Source: Clostridia bacterium (GTDB lineage: Bacteria; Bacillota; Clostridia; Oscillospirales; CAG-272). From it: a DNA stretch of 38,367 nucleotides. The position numbers were made by a program, and so were the translations under genes. A model generated the notes under the pieces. That model ran no database searches and was not told the DNA's origin. It saw only the letters and a program-made list of their open reading frames with translations. The stretch lies in the NCBI GenBank assembly GCA_017501225.1, contig JAFVXH010000023.1, positions 1 through 38,367 on the forward strand. The letters run 5' to 3'. Of this stretch, positions 1-7,014 are shown one piece after another; positions within the stretch are counted from its first letter, which is position 1, and each line of letters begins with the position of its first letter.

Positions 1-172
1 ATCAAATTTGAAGCTGCTGTGCCCCGTTCTTTGCTTTTGCAAGGATAGAGCACAGCAGCTTATCTTTTATTCATCCTATTTTTTTAAGAAAGGTTCTTGG
101 GGGTGTCGGGACCTTCTTGCAAGAAGGTCCTGACAAAAAAACAGGGGGTGCTTTTATCAAAAGCACCCCCAC
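1..172 (-). repeat. Dispersed structured repeat, copy 1 (truncated by window edge)
   Basis: Partial copy of a family present five times in the window. Visible from left to right are the stem arms AAGCTGCTGTGC and GCACAGCAGCTT around a 26-nt loop, a C/T-rich block, a perfect palindrome (GGACCTTCTTG mirrored by CAAGAAGGTCC, here beginning CGGGACC), and the terminal hairpin GGGGGTGCTTTT / AAAAGCACCCCC. Relative to copies 2-4 it is inverted. The terminal hairpin ends 8 nt beyond the stop codon of the minus-strand CBM9-like gene, and read from that gene the hairpin is followed by a T-run, so it probably terminates that transcript. The other terminal hairpin lies outside the window. Confidence 0.9.
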
Positions 173-179
173 GTATCTC

Positions 180-725
180 TTATAAATAATCCTCAAGATT
201 TACAAAATAGGTAGGCGTATGGAACCAGGGGCGCATGGTGGGACTCAGTGCAAAGAGGTGTTTATCCATCTCGCCGCCGTCGGTTTCGATGCGGTAGGCG
301 TTGAAAAAGATGGGTCCGTCGCCCGTTTTGATTGCTGAGAGAGGGAAGGTGAAGGATGCGCGGTAGCCGTCCTCGGTGAGCTCTGCGTGTCCTGTGACGA
401 AGCAATCGTCCACGAAATCCAGGTCCATAATGGGTCCGTTCTCGCCGTCCTCTCCGCGATATCTCATTTTTCCGAGCATCAGATCTCCCTTGGGGCTGAT
501 CTCCATTTCGTAATAGCTGAGATGATCCTCGGAGGAGCCGATGAAGACCTCGCAGACGTCACCCTCGGAGTGCAGGGCGTTGTACTGACCGTGATAGGGG
601 CAGTAGAAGTCCGAGTGCTTTGCCTCGAACAAAAAGGTAATGATACCGTCCCCTACGGTGATATCCACGGTGGTGGGGTAGATCGCTTCTTTTCCCGTGC
701 GGGAATCCTTTAATGGATGGATCAT
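180..725 (-). CDS. CBM9-like (DOMON-type) carbohydrate-binding family protein
   Basis: A 181-residue protein without signal peptide or membrane segment, so probably cytoplasmic. The central stretch with GDVCEVFIG followed by YYEMEISPKGDL, and the end RPWFHTPTYFVNLE, match my memory of the CBM9-like beta-sandwich family, whose members in Firmicutes are often single-domain and of unknown function. The ATG at 725 is chosen because AAGGAGAAC precedes it closely. It is the last gene after the SIS isomerase and aldolase genes, separated from the aldolase gene by a weak hairpin (744-778), so it is plausibly a low-level member of the same sugar-phosphate operon. Ligand binding is family inference. 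No catalytic motif is visible. Confidence 0.7.
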   Translation of the reverse strand: MIHPLKDSRTGKEAIYPTTVDITVGDGIITFLFEAKHSDFYCPYHGQYNALHSEGDVCEVFIGSSEDHLSYYEMEISPKGDLMLGKMRYRGEDGENGPIMDLDFVDDCFVTGHAELTEDGYRASFTFPLSAIKTGDGPIFFNAYRIETDGGEMDKHLFALSPTMRPWFHTPTYFVNLEDYL

Positions 726-739
726 AATGTTCTCCTTTG

Positions 740-778
740 AAAAGGGGCTGACCGTTGGTAAACGCCAAGGAGAGCCCC
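740..778 (-). terminator. Weak intergenic hairpin between aldolase and CBM9-like genes
   Basis: On the minus strand GGGGCT and AGCCCC pair around an inner TTGG/CCAA stem and are followed by only four T residues that run into the ribosome binding site of the next gene. It is more likely a partial attenuator or RNA-stability hairpin than a full terminator. Confidence 0.4.
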
Positions 779-804
779 GTTTTGATTTTTTGATGCGTGA
801 TGCG

Positions 805-1485
805 TCAGTTGCAGTTGAGCATGGTCTTGCCTTTTCCGCAAAGCGCTTCGAAATCCCGGACGAATTCCTCGACGGCGGCGGTAACGGACGCGTTTTTCAT
901 CAAGCCCTCGATGACCTCGGGTGCTGCTGTCGCGGCGCCCACGCCGTATTCGCAGAGCTCCTGCATCTGCTTGGAGTTCTTAAAGCTTGCGGCAAGGATC
1001 TGCGTTTTGAAATTGTTGGTCTTGATGATATTCTGGAAGGTCTTGGTAAAATCAATTCCGTCAGCGCCTAAGTTGTCAATGCGGTTGACGTAGGGGGCTG
1101 CGTAGTTCGCGCCTGCCTTTGCGGCAAGATATGCCTGCATGGGGGTATAGATGACCGTCGCGGTGGTCTTGATCTCCTCTGCGGCAAGCAGCTTCATCGC
1201 CTTCAGGCCTTCCGGGATCGTGGGGATCTTGATGTAGGTATTCTTGCCAAGGACGTCGATCATCTGGTGCGCCTCCTTGACCATATCATCGGCGTTCAGA
1301 GAAAGCACCTGCGCGTGCAGCTCATGGTTATATCCGATAAAGGAACGGATCTCCTTGAGCACCTCGTAAGGGGGGCGTCCGCACTTTGCAAGGATGGAGG
1401 GGTTGGTCGTGACACCGTCAACGGCGTATTTGTCATAGATGGCACGGATCTTTTGAATATCAGCATCATCAATTAAAAGCTTCAT
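805..1485 (-). CDS. fsa: Fructose-6-phosphate aldolase / TalC-type transaldolase
   Basis: A 226-residue class I aldolase of the short transaldolase (FSA/TalC) family, the usual length. It carries VTTNPSI near residue 25, the Schiff-base lysine in YIKIPTIPEG (about residue 86), TATVIYTPMQA, and the family block APYVNRIDNLGADG. FSA makes or cleaves fructose 6-phosphate from dihydroxyacetone and glyceraldehyde 3-phosphate; TalC members transfer the dihydroxyacetone unit. The sequence does not decide between the two. It sits 36 nt downstream of the SIS-domain isomerase and probably shares its promoter at 2163-2191, pointing to pentose or hexulose phosphate handling in the cytoplasm. Confidence 0.9.
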   Translation of the reverse strand: MKLLIDDADIQKIRAIYDKYAVDGVTTNPSILAKCGRPPYEVLKEIRSFIGYNHELHAQVLSLNADDMVKEAHQMIDVLGKNTYIKIPTIPEGLKAMKLLAAEEIKTTATVIYTPMQAYLAAKAGANYAAPYVNRIDNLGADGIDFTKTFQNIIKTNNFKTQILAASFKNSKQMQELCEYGVGAATAAPEVIEGLMKNASVTAAVEEFVRDFEALCGKGKTMLNCN

Positions 1486-1521
1486 AACAGGGACTCCTTA
1501 TACTGGGGGATTTTAAAAAAA

Positions 1522-2136
1522 TTACAGGCTCTTGTGGTTCAGACGCTCACCGACGGCTCCGCCCGGATGAATGAGGGCGAACTGCTCCTTCTGGTATGCG
1601 GTTTCCTCGATGACGGCGGTCTGGAGCGCGTGGAAGATCATGCAGAGCGCCGTGGTGCTGGTTGTGCCCTGCATATTGTATTTGTCGGTCTCGCGGTTGA
1701 CGTGCTGCTTCAGCACCACGTCAGCAGCCTTTGCCAGGGGGGACTCGAGATTCTCGGTCACGGTGATGGTGGAAACACCCTTCGCTTTACAGATATCCAT
1801 GATGGGGAAGAGCTCCTTGGTGCTACCGCCGCGCGACGCAAAGATCATGACGTCGCCCTTTTGCAAAAATCCGGTGGCGCCGTGTACTGCCTCGGCAGGG
1901 GAGATAAAGCGAGCGGGACGCTCGATGCAGCACATCAGATGCGCAAAGTGCTGGCAGGCAATGCCGGAATGTCCGCAGCCTGCAGCGCCGATTCTCTCCG
2001 CCTTGGAAAGAAGCTCAACAGCCTTGCCGAATGCTTCCTCGTCCAAAAAGTCCTTCATCTCAACAATGCACTGTGCTTCGATGTCGTATGCCGCTCTTGC
2101 GGCGTTCAATGCTTCTTGACTGATCATAAGATTCAC
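1522..2136 (-). CDS. SIS-domain sugar-phosphate isomerase (KpsF/GutQ-like, lacking CBS domains)
   Basis: A 204-residue protein made of one sugar isomerase (SIS) domain. Seen: GCGHSGIACQHFAHLM (phosphosugar-binding loop), FASRGGSTKELFPI where family members usually read S-R-S/G-G-x-T/S-x-E, and the C-terminal signature HPGGAVGERL that is characteristic of KpsF/GutQ arabinose-5-phosphate isomerases. The CBS pair of those enzymes is absent, as in many Firmicutes homologues. It likely isomerises an aldose or ketose phosphate, and the adjacent FSA/TalC aldolase suggests the product feeds that enzyme. Exact substrate is unknown. The transcript starts from the consensus-like promoter at 2163-2191, which overlaps a palindrome. 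Confidence 0.85.
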   Translation of the reverse strand: MNLMISQEALNAARAAYDIEAQCIVEMKDFLDEEAFGKAVELLSKAERIGAAGCGHSGIACQHFAHLMCCIERPARFISPAEAVHGATGFLQKGDVMIFASRGGSTKELFPIMDICKAKGVSTITVTENLESPLAKAADVVLKQHVNRETDKYNMQGTTSTTALCMIFHALQTAVIEETAYQKEQFALIHPGGAVGERLNHKSL

Positions 2137-2148
2137 CTCGCAGTTTTG

Positions 2149-2168
2149 TATGATACGATATTATCATA
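2149..2168. promoter_or_regulatory. Palindrome overlapping the SIS/aldolase promoter (candidate operator)
   Basis: TATGATA at 2149-2155 is the inverted complement of TATCATA at 2162-2168, with a 6-bp spacer. The right arm contains the minus-strand -10 element, so a bound protein would occlude RNA polymerase. No regulator is encoded next to it. Confidence 0.5.
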
Positions 2169-2191
2169 TCACTTTCGCGCCCTCTTTTCAA
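2163..2191 (-). promoter_or_regulatory. Sigma-A promoter for the SIS isomerase operon
   Basis: On the minus strand TTGAAA (2186-2191) and TATGAT (2163-2168) are separated by 17 bp, upstream of the ATG at 2136. Confidence 0.7.
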
Positions 2192-2273
2192 GCCCTATTT
2201 GTATTTATTTTGTAAAGCTTGCCATTTTTTTGTCACAGTCGCCTCCCCGGGGGAAATATTTTGTAAAATCTCC

Positions 2274-2302
2274 TTGACAATCAAGGAAAGATAATGTATA
2301 AT
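2274..2302 (+). promoter_or_regulatory. Consensus sigma-A promoter for the YjbQ-family gene
   Basis: Perfect TTGACA (2274-2279) and TATAAT (2297-2302) with a 17-bp spacer. The predicted transcript starts near 2309, which rules out the upstream in-frame ATG at 2301 and supports the start at 2376. Confidence 0.9.
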
Positions 2303-2375
2303 GAAATTTGTAAAATATTGCCTGAAGCTATGTATTTTCAAAACCAAAAACACAAAATCAACGGAGGAAACAAAC

Positions 2376-2996
2376 ATGGAATTTAAGGTATTTCAAAAGG
2401 AGCTCGAGCTCCAGTCCCGCGGTTGGATTCCCACCTTCCACGACGTATCCAAGGAAATCATGGAGATCGTAAAGGCATCCGGCATCCAGAACGGTACCGT
2501 TTGCATCGCATCTCACCACACCACCTGCTCTGTTATGATTCAGGAGTGCTCTCACGACGTCGACACCTTCGATCTCGAGTACCTGCAGCACGACCTGCTT
2601 GACATCATGCGCAAGCTCATCCCCGACTACACCGATGAGGGCGACTACCGTCATCCCGGCCCCATCCACGCACAGTTCGGCAGATACGTCAAGGAGCCCG
2701 GTAACTACACCAGCATGAATACCGACGGTCACCTCCGTTCCGTATTCTTCGGCAGAAGCGAAACCATGACCATTAAGGACGGCGTCCTCGATGGCGGTGA
2801 GTTCGCTCACATCTACTTCATCGACTGGGACCACGTTCGCGCTCGTCACAGACAGCTCAACGTTACCGTTATGGGTACCACCGATGCCGTTGAGGACCGC
2901 AAGTGGAACAACGGCGAGGTCATCAACACCCTGCGTAAGTTCACCGAGGAGGAGACCGCTTACGATCCCCGCTTCGATCTTCAGCAGAAGAGATAA
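2376..2996 (+). CDS. YjbQ/UPF0047 family protein (secondary thiamine-phosphate synthase type)
   Basis: A 206-residue protein. ASHHTTCSVMIQE near residue 45 is the conserved H-H-T-T motif, and HLRSVFFGRSETMTIKDGVL followed by G-x-F-A-x-I-Y-F-I-D-W-D matches the C-terminal half of YjbQ proteins. Family members can have weak thiamine-phosphate synthase activity, but the physiological role is unsettled. Typical members are about 135-140 residues; this one is longer, with an inserted segment around residues 60-100 and a C-terminal tail of roughly 40 residues. The ATG at 2376 follows CGGAGGAAA. Convergent thiamine pyrophosphokinase lies just across repeat copy 2, so both neighbours touch thiamine. 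Confidence 0.85.
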   Translation: MEFKVFQKELELQSRGWIPTFHDVSKEIMEIVKASGIQNGTVCIASHHTTCSVMIQECSHDVDTFDLEYLQHDLLDIMRKLIPDYTDEGDYRHPGPIHAQFGRYVKEPGNYTSMNTDGHLRSVFFGRSETMTIKDGVLDGGEFAHIYFIDWDHVRARHRQLNVTVMGTTDAVEDRKWNNGEVINTLRKFTEEETAYDPRFDLQQKR

Positions 2997-3017
2997 TTGA
3001 GAGAACAAAAGATATAT

Positions 3018-3257
3018 GTGGGGGAGCTTTTTGTAAAAGCTCCCCTGCTTATTTTTTTGTCAGGACCTTCTTGCAAGAAGGTCCCGACACCCCCAAGAAC
3101 CTTTCTTAAAGAATAGGATGAATAAAAGAGAAGCTGCTGTACTCTATCCTTGCTAAAGCAAAAAATGGGGCACAGCAGCTTCAAATTTGATTTTATAAAC
3201 CCTTTCCCAAAAGGTTTTGCGGGGGCGTGGGGGAGCTTTTACGAAAAGCTCCCCCAC
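3018..3257 (+). repeat. Dispersed structured repeat, copy 2 (complete)
   Basis: Full element between two converging genes, 21 nt after the stop of the YjbQ-family gene and 18 nt before the stop of thiN. Order: terminal hairpin GGGGGAGCTTTT/AAAAGCTCCCC, T-run, palindrome GGACCTTCTTG with CAAGAAGGTCC, CCCCCAAGAACCTTT, long stem AAGCTGCTGT…ACAGCAGCTT, AACCCTTTCCCAAAAGGTT, then hairpin GGGGGAGCTTTT/AAAAGCTCCCCC. The terminal hairpins read GAGC/GCTC where all other copies read GTGC/GCAC, so all four arms changed together while keeping pairing. It probably terminates transcription of both flanking genes. Confidence 0.93.
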
Positions 3258-3275
3258 ATAAATCCCTTTATACAT

Positions 3276-3899
3276 TTATCTCGACTCAATGATCCAGACA
3301 CCGCCGCGGCGGACGTCGATGAGTGCGCAGTTGCCGACGATCTCGTTGGAAACGGTCAGGGAATTGCCCGTGCGGACAAGACGCGCGTTTTTCAAGGGAT
3401 ATTTTCCGCCCTCGATGCTGACGCCCTTGACGACGGGGTCGGCGGCGATGAGGGAAAAATAGCGGAATTGGCTGCGCGGGATGAGCGTGCTGTTGTTGCG
3501 GAGAAAGCGCGCACGGTTGAAGCCGTCGGTCATGAGCGCGTGGCATCCGCGAGCGTCCAGATCCTCCAGAAGCGAAAGATTGGCAAGGGTGTGATCGAGT
3601 CGCCCGCCAAGTCCTCCGATGATGACAAGCTCGCGAGCACCCTTTGAGAGCGCGTACTGAATGGCGAGCTGAGTATCGGTTTCATCCTTTTGCGAGGGGA
3701 AGGTATAGCGCGTGACGGTCGGAGGGAGGAGATCCTCGCTCATGGAGTCAAAGTCGCCGAGCGCGATCTGCGGCGTGACACCGAGAGAGATCGCGGTCTG
3801 ATATCCCGCGTCCGCGCAGAGGATCAGATCCTCGTCCTCGGGGCGTTCGGTGATGAAGTCGGCACAGATCTCGCCGCCGGTATAAATGAATGCTTTCAT
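3276..3899 (-). CDS. thiN: Thiamine pyrophosphokinase
   Basis: A 207-residue enzyme that phosphorylates thiamine to thiamine diphosphate using ATP. Seen: LILCADAGYQTA and IALGDFDSM in the N-terminal catalytic domain, the substrate/Mg site KDETDTQLAI, GGLGGRLDHTLANLSLL, and a C-terminal beta-rich thiamine-binding domain ending in GNCALIDVRRGGVW. Length and motif order are those of bacterial ThiN. It is the last gene of the minus-strand group hisS to thiN and ends in repeat copy 2. Its presence suggests the cell salvages thiamine. Confidence 0.96.
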   Translation of the reverse strand: MKAFIYTGGEICADFITERPEDEDLILCADAGYQTAISLGVTPQIALGDFDSMSEDLLPPTVTRYTFPSQKDETDTQLAIQYALSKGARELVIIGGLGGRLDHTLANLSLLEDLDARGCHALMTDGFNRARFLRNNSTLIPRSQFRYFSLIAADPVVKGVSIEGGKYPLKNARLVRTGNSLTVSNEIVGNCALIDVRRGGVWIIESR

Positions 3900-3926
3900 A
3901 TCGTTTGATCCGTTCTGTGATGGCAG

Positions 3927-4640
3927 TCAGTTGATCGCCAATTCTTTTTTGTCAGCGGAGGTAAGCTTGTAGGAGATCCAGGGCAGGGGCGCGTCGTAAA
4001 GACAGAGCGTTCCGTAGGGAAGCTTTTCGTAATTGACGTCCCCAAGATAGTAGACGTCTACGAAAATTCCCGCCGTCACGTCCTCGATGGTGATGCCGTC
4101 AAAGACGTAGCGATAGTAGGTATAGAGCGAGGTGGTGTCGCGCTCGGTATACGCTGCTGTAGGGAAGAAGCGCTCGGAGGACAGCGTTTCGGGAACGATA
4201 TTGTCCTCCTTGTTGTCGGGTGTGAGGTCAGTGGTTTTGACCAGCGTGACGTCAAAATGCGTCAGCTCTTTGTCAGGGATGCCCTCAAGACCGTAATCCT
4301 TTGCAAGATGCTTTAAGGTGCTGTCGTTGTAACGGAAGACCAGTTGCACCTGCTGGATTTCGGGGATAAAAATGACCTGCGGAACACCGAAATAGCCGTA
4401 GCTTCGGGCACTCTTTGTGACGGTTGCCTGCTCCTGATAGCGAAGGATCAGGGCATCTCCGCTTTGCGCGTAGGCGGCGCGGAGTCCGTCGGTCGGGGTG
4501 AGTGTCTTGATCTCGGCAGGAATGTTAGCGGAAAAGAAAACGCGCCAGATCAGGAGCGTGTTGATCGCGATGACCAACAGAGAAGAAAGAATTTTCAGGA
4601 TGCGCCGGATGATGCGGGGCGCGCGAGAGGTTGCCTTCAT
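3927..4640 (-). CDS. Membrane-anchored hypothetical protein
   Basis: I do not recognise this 237-residue protein. It has a basic N terminus (MKATSRAPRIIRRILK) followed by one hydrophobic segment (about residues 17-37), then a 200-residue polar domain without cysteines in pairs or obvious catalytic motifs, so it is probably an N-terminally anchored extracytoplasmic protein. The ATG overlaps the stop of the pyridoxamine kinase gene by four bases (ATGA), showing translational coupling. It lies between that kinase and thiN, but nothing in the sequence ties it to vitamin metabolism. Confidence 0.75.
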   Translation of the reverse strand: MKATSRAPRIIRRILKILSSLLVIAINTLLIWRVFFSANIPAEIKTLTPTDGLRAAYAQSGDALILRYQEQATVTKSARSYGYFGVPQVIFIPEIQQVQLVFRYNDSTLKHLAKDYGLEGIPDKELTHFDVTLVKTTDLTPDNKEDNIVPETLSSERFFPTAAYTERDTTSLYTYYRYVFDGITIEDVTAGIFVDVYYLGDVNYEKLPYGTLCLYDAPLPWISYKLTSADKKELAIN

Positions 4641-5560
4641 ATGCGCTCCTCCTTCCGTGTCAGATCAGAATTCCCCTTGCTTGGGGAGCATAGACGCCAC
4701 AGCTCGCCCTCAAGCGCCACGCCCTCACGTACGGGTGTGGGGAGAGAGGAGGAGGTCGTGATCAGAAGTGTGATAAAATCAGCCGCCGCTGCGCAGGACG
4801 CTTCAAAGCTCTTGCCGTCCAGAAGCTCCCCTAAGAGCACCGAAGCAAAAATATCTCCCGTGCCGGGATAAGAATGCGCAAGCAAGGGACGCTCGACGCA
4901 AAATCGCGTTCCGTCCGTATCGCGGCCGAGGTTTGCAAGCCGCCCGTCCGAGAGGAAGATCCCCGTGATGACGATGCGGTCACAGCCAAAATCCTGCTCC
5001 AGACGGGTAAGCACGTCCGCGGCAAGCGCGAGCGCCTCGCAGGGAGCTAGGGCAGAGAGGTCACAGAAGGGCGTGTCGGTCAGAAAGCACGCCTCGGTCC
5101 AGTTGGGTGTGAGCACGCTTGCGTGACGGGAAAGACGCTTCATACCAAGCATCAATTCCTTCGTGTAGGTCGAATAGAGCACACCGTCGTCCCCCATCAC
5201 GGGATCCACGAGAATGAGAGGACGCGATCCTTTTGCGTCTTCCTTGGCGAATGCTTCAAAGAAGTCCTCGACAAAATCGATCTGCGCCTCGCTTCCCAAA
5301 AATCCCGTATAGATGGAATCAAAGGAGAGTCCAAGACGCGAAAAATGCGCCGCCGTCTTGTGCATATCGTCGGTCAGATCGCGGAAATGGAGGTCGTCAA
5401 AGCCTCCCGTATGCGTGGAAAGGAAGGCGGTTGGCAGAGGAACGACCTGATATCCCATCACCGAGAGCGTCGGAATGACGACGGTCAGCGCGCATCTGCC
5501 AAAGCAGGAAAGATCGTGGACCGCTACGATGCGGGGTGGGATCCTGTAACGGTTCTCCAT
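4637..5560 (-). CDS. Pyridoxamine/pyridoxal kinase (PdxY/PdxK-type, PfkB fold)
   Basis: A 307-residue ribokinase-fold enzyme making B6 phosphates. Seen: HDLSCFGRCALTVVIPTL at the N terminus with the following TAFLSTHTGGF that is characteristic of pyridoxal kinases, DPVMGDDGVLY in the middle, LTPNWTEA, and the PfkB anion-hole/catalytic motif PGTGDIFASVLLG (about residue 231). It is somewhat longer than E. coli PdxY because of C-terminal residues. It is coupled to the next gene by a 4-base overlap and lies 35 nt downstream of ruvX. Clostridial members are usually named pyridoxamine kinase; substrate preference cannot be settled here. Confidence 0.92.
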   Translation of the reverse strand: MENRYRIPPRIVAVHDLSCFGRCALTVVIPTLSVMGYQVVPLPTAFLSTHTGGFDDLHFRDLTDDMHKTAAHFSRLGLSFDSIYTGFLGSEAQIDFVEDFFEAFAKEDAKGSRPLILVDPVMGDDGVLYSTYTKELMLGMKRLSRHASVLTPNWTEACFLTDTPFCDLSALAPCEALALAADVLTRLEQDFGCDRIVITGIFLSDGRLANLGRDTDGTRFCVERPLLAHSYPGTGDIFASVLLGELLDGKSFEASCAAAADFITLLITTSSSLPTPVREGVALEGELWRLCSPSKGNSDLTRKEERI

Positions 5561-5595
5561 ATGCTGCCTCCTTTCTGTGAAGCTTCAAATTTGAA

Positions 5596-6072
5596 TTAAG
5601 AGAGATTTTTCAGACGATCCAATGCGTTTTGCAGAAGGATCTGTGCCGAGAGCGTGTCGATGACGCCCTTTCTTTTGGCGCCTCGAGTGTTGGTTTCGTT
5701 GAGATAGCGTGACGCGCTGACGGTGGTCAGCCGCTCGTCCATCATGGCAACGGGGATCTCATCTCCCAAAAGCTCCTGCAGGCGCGCGGCGAACTCGCGG
5801 CAGCGGTCCGAGCGAAATCCCAGGGAGCCGTCCATGTTTTTGGGAAGTCCGACGACAATAGCAGACGCGCCCTGCTCGCGCGCGGCATTTGCCACTGCCA
5901 CGGCGGTCTTTTCAAGACCTCCGGGAGAAATATACCCGATGCCGGATGCCAGAAAACGGGAGAGATCCGAAATGGCAAGTCCCGTGCGCACGTCCCCGAA
6001 GTCGACGCCGAGGATGCGCCCCTTGGTGTCCTTCAGGTCAAGGACGGTCAGTTCAGCTTTGCTTGTATCCAT
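5596..6072 (-). CDS. ruvX: Putative Holliday junction resolvase RuvX (YqgF)
   Basis: A 158-residue RNase H-fold protein of the YqgF/RuvX family, linked to pre-16S rRNA 5' end maturation and to junction resolution. GRILGVDFGDVRTGLAIS holds the first acidic residue, VVGLPKNMDGS is the family's central motif, MMDERLTTVSA holds the second acidic site, and KGVIDTLSAQILLQ provides the third near the C terminus. The start at 6072 lies 25 nt inside the upstream hydrolase gene, with GGAG about 12 nt before it, so the genes are coupled. It has about 15 extra N-terminal residues compared with typical members. Confidence 0.94.
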   Translation of the reverse strand: MDTSKAELTVLDLKDTKGRILGVDFGDVRTGLAISDLSRFLASGIGYISPGGLEKTAVAVANAAREQGASAIVVGLPKNMDGSLGFRSDRCREFAARLQELLGDEIPVAMMDERLTTVSASRYLNETNTRGAKRKGVIDTLSAQILLQNALDRLKNLS

Positions 6073-6968
6073 TGATAAATTTCACTCCATACCATCTCTT
6101 TGTCCAGCTCGTTCAGAATTTCATGCCGCATCTGAGGATACAGACGCAGGCTGACGTCACGCACGCCTGCCGCCTCCAACCGTTGATGAACGACCTGCAG
6201 ACCTTTTCCGTATGCGCCGACGGGATCCTCCTCGCCTCCCGTGATCAGAATGGGGAGATCAGAGGGGATCTTGCCCGCCCAATCCTTGCGGGAAACCTCT
6301 CCGAGGATGGTGAACAGATCGTGATAGGCGCGCAGGGTAAAGGTAAAGCCGCAGGCGGGATCGGCATTATAGGCGTCTACGACGGATTCGTCGCAGGAAA
6401 GCCACGCGTTGGGGTCGCAGTCCTTGCCGCAACGCTTGTTATATCCCGAAAAGGCGATTTTTTTGAGCAGCCTTGAGCGGTGGTATTCGCCAAAGAACAG
6501 CATCAGAAGATTTGCCAACAGCTTGCCTGCCGCCGTGGGCGCCTCGGGGCCTGCCGTTCCGCAAAGAATGGCGGCACTGTAATCGGTTCCGTAGCGCGCA
6601 AGCACGGCACGCGCGATGAAGGAGCCCATGCTGTGTCCGAACAGAACGAGTGGGATATCGGGGTAACGCTGCTTCATCAGCATAGAAAGACGGTGTACGT
6701 CCTCGATCAGAACCTCGGAGCCGCCTGCGGGTACGGTGAAGCCCAGGGCTGCCGTGCTTTGTGCGGAGGCGCCGTGACCGATGTGATCGTGTCCGAAAAC
6801 AAGGATGCCGTTTTGCGAGAGAAAGGATGCAAAATCCCCGTACCGCCCAAGGTGCTCACACATGCCGTGCGAGATCTGCAGCATGGCGCGGATCTCCCCC
6901 GATGGGATAGATTGATAGGCGGCGATGGTCGTGCAGCCGTCGTGTGACAAAAAGGAAAAGTGTTGCAT
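6048..6968 (-). CDS. Alpha/beta hydrolase, lysophospholipase/monoacylglycerol lipase type
   Basis: A 306-residue serine hydrolase of the hydrolase_4 type. Seen: LQISHGMCEHLGRYGDFA (oxyanion region), FGHDHIGHGAS, the nucleophile elbow LFGHSMGSFIAR (Ser near residue 112), acid residue in ITGGEEDPVG, and the catalytic histidine in MRHEILNE. No signal peptide is present, so it acts in the cytoplasm or at the inner membrane face, probably on lysophospholipids or monoglycerides. It lies 46 nt downstream of hisS and overlaps ruvX, so it should be carried on the hisS transcript. Confidence 0.9.
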   Translation of the reverse strand: MQHFSFLSHDGCTTIAAYQSIPSGEIRAMLQISHGMCEHLGRYGDFASFLSQNGILVFGHDHIGHGASAQSTAALGFTVPAGGSEVLIEDVHRLSMLMKQRYPDIPLVLFGHSMGSFIARAVLARYGTDYSAAILCGTAGPEAPTAAGKLLANLLMLFFGEYHRSRLLKKIAFSGYNKRCGKDCDPNAWLSCDESVVDAYNADPACGFTFTLRAYHDLFTILGEVSRKDWAGKIPSDLPILITGGEEDPVGAYGKGLQVVHQRLEAAGVRDVSLRLYPQMRHEILNELDKEMVWSEIYQWIQAKLN

Positions 6969-7014
6969 AATAGCCTCCGATTTCGTTGTTTGGAAAGCGG
7001 GGATCGGGAATTTC

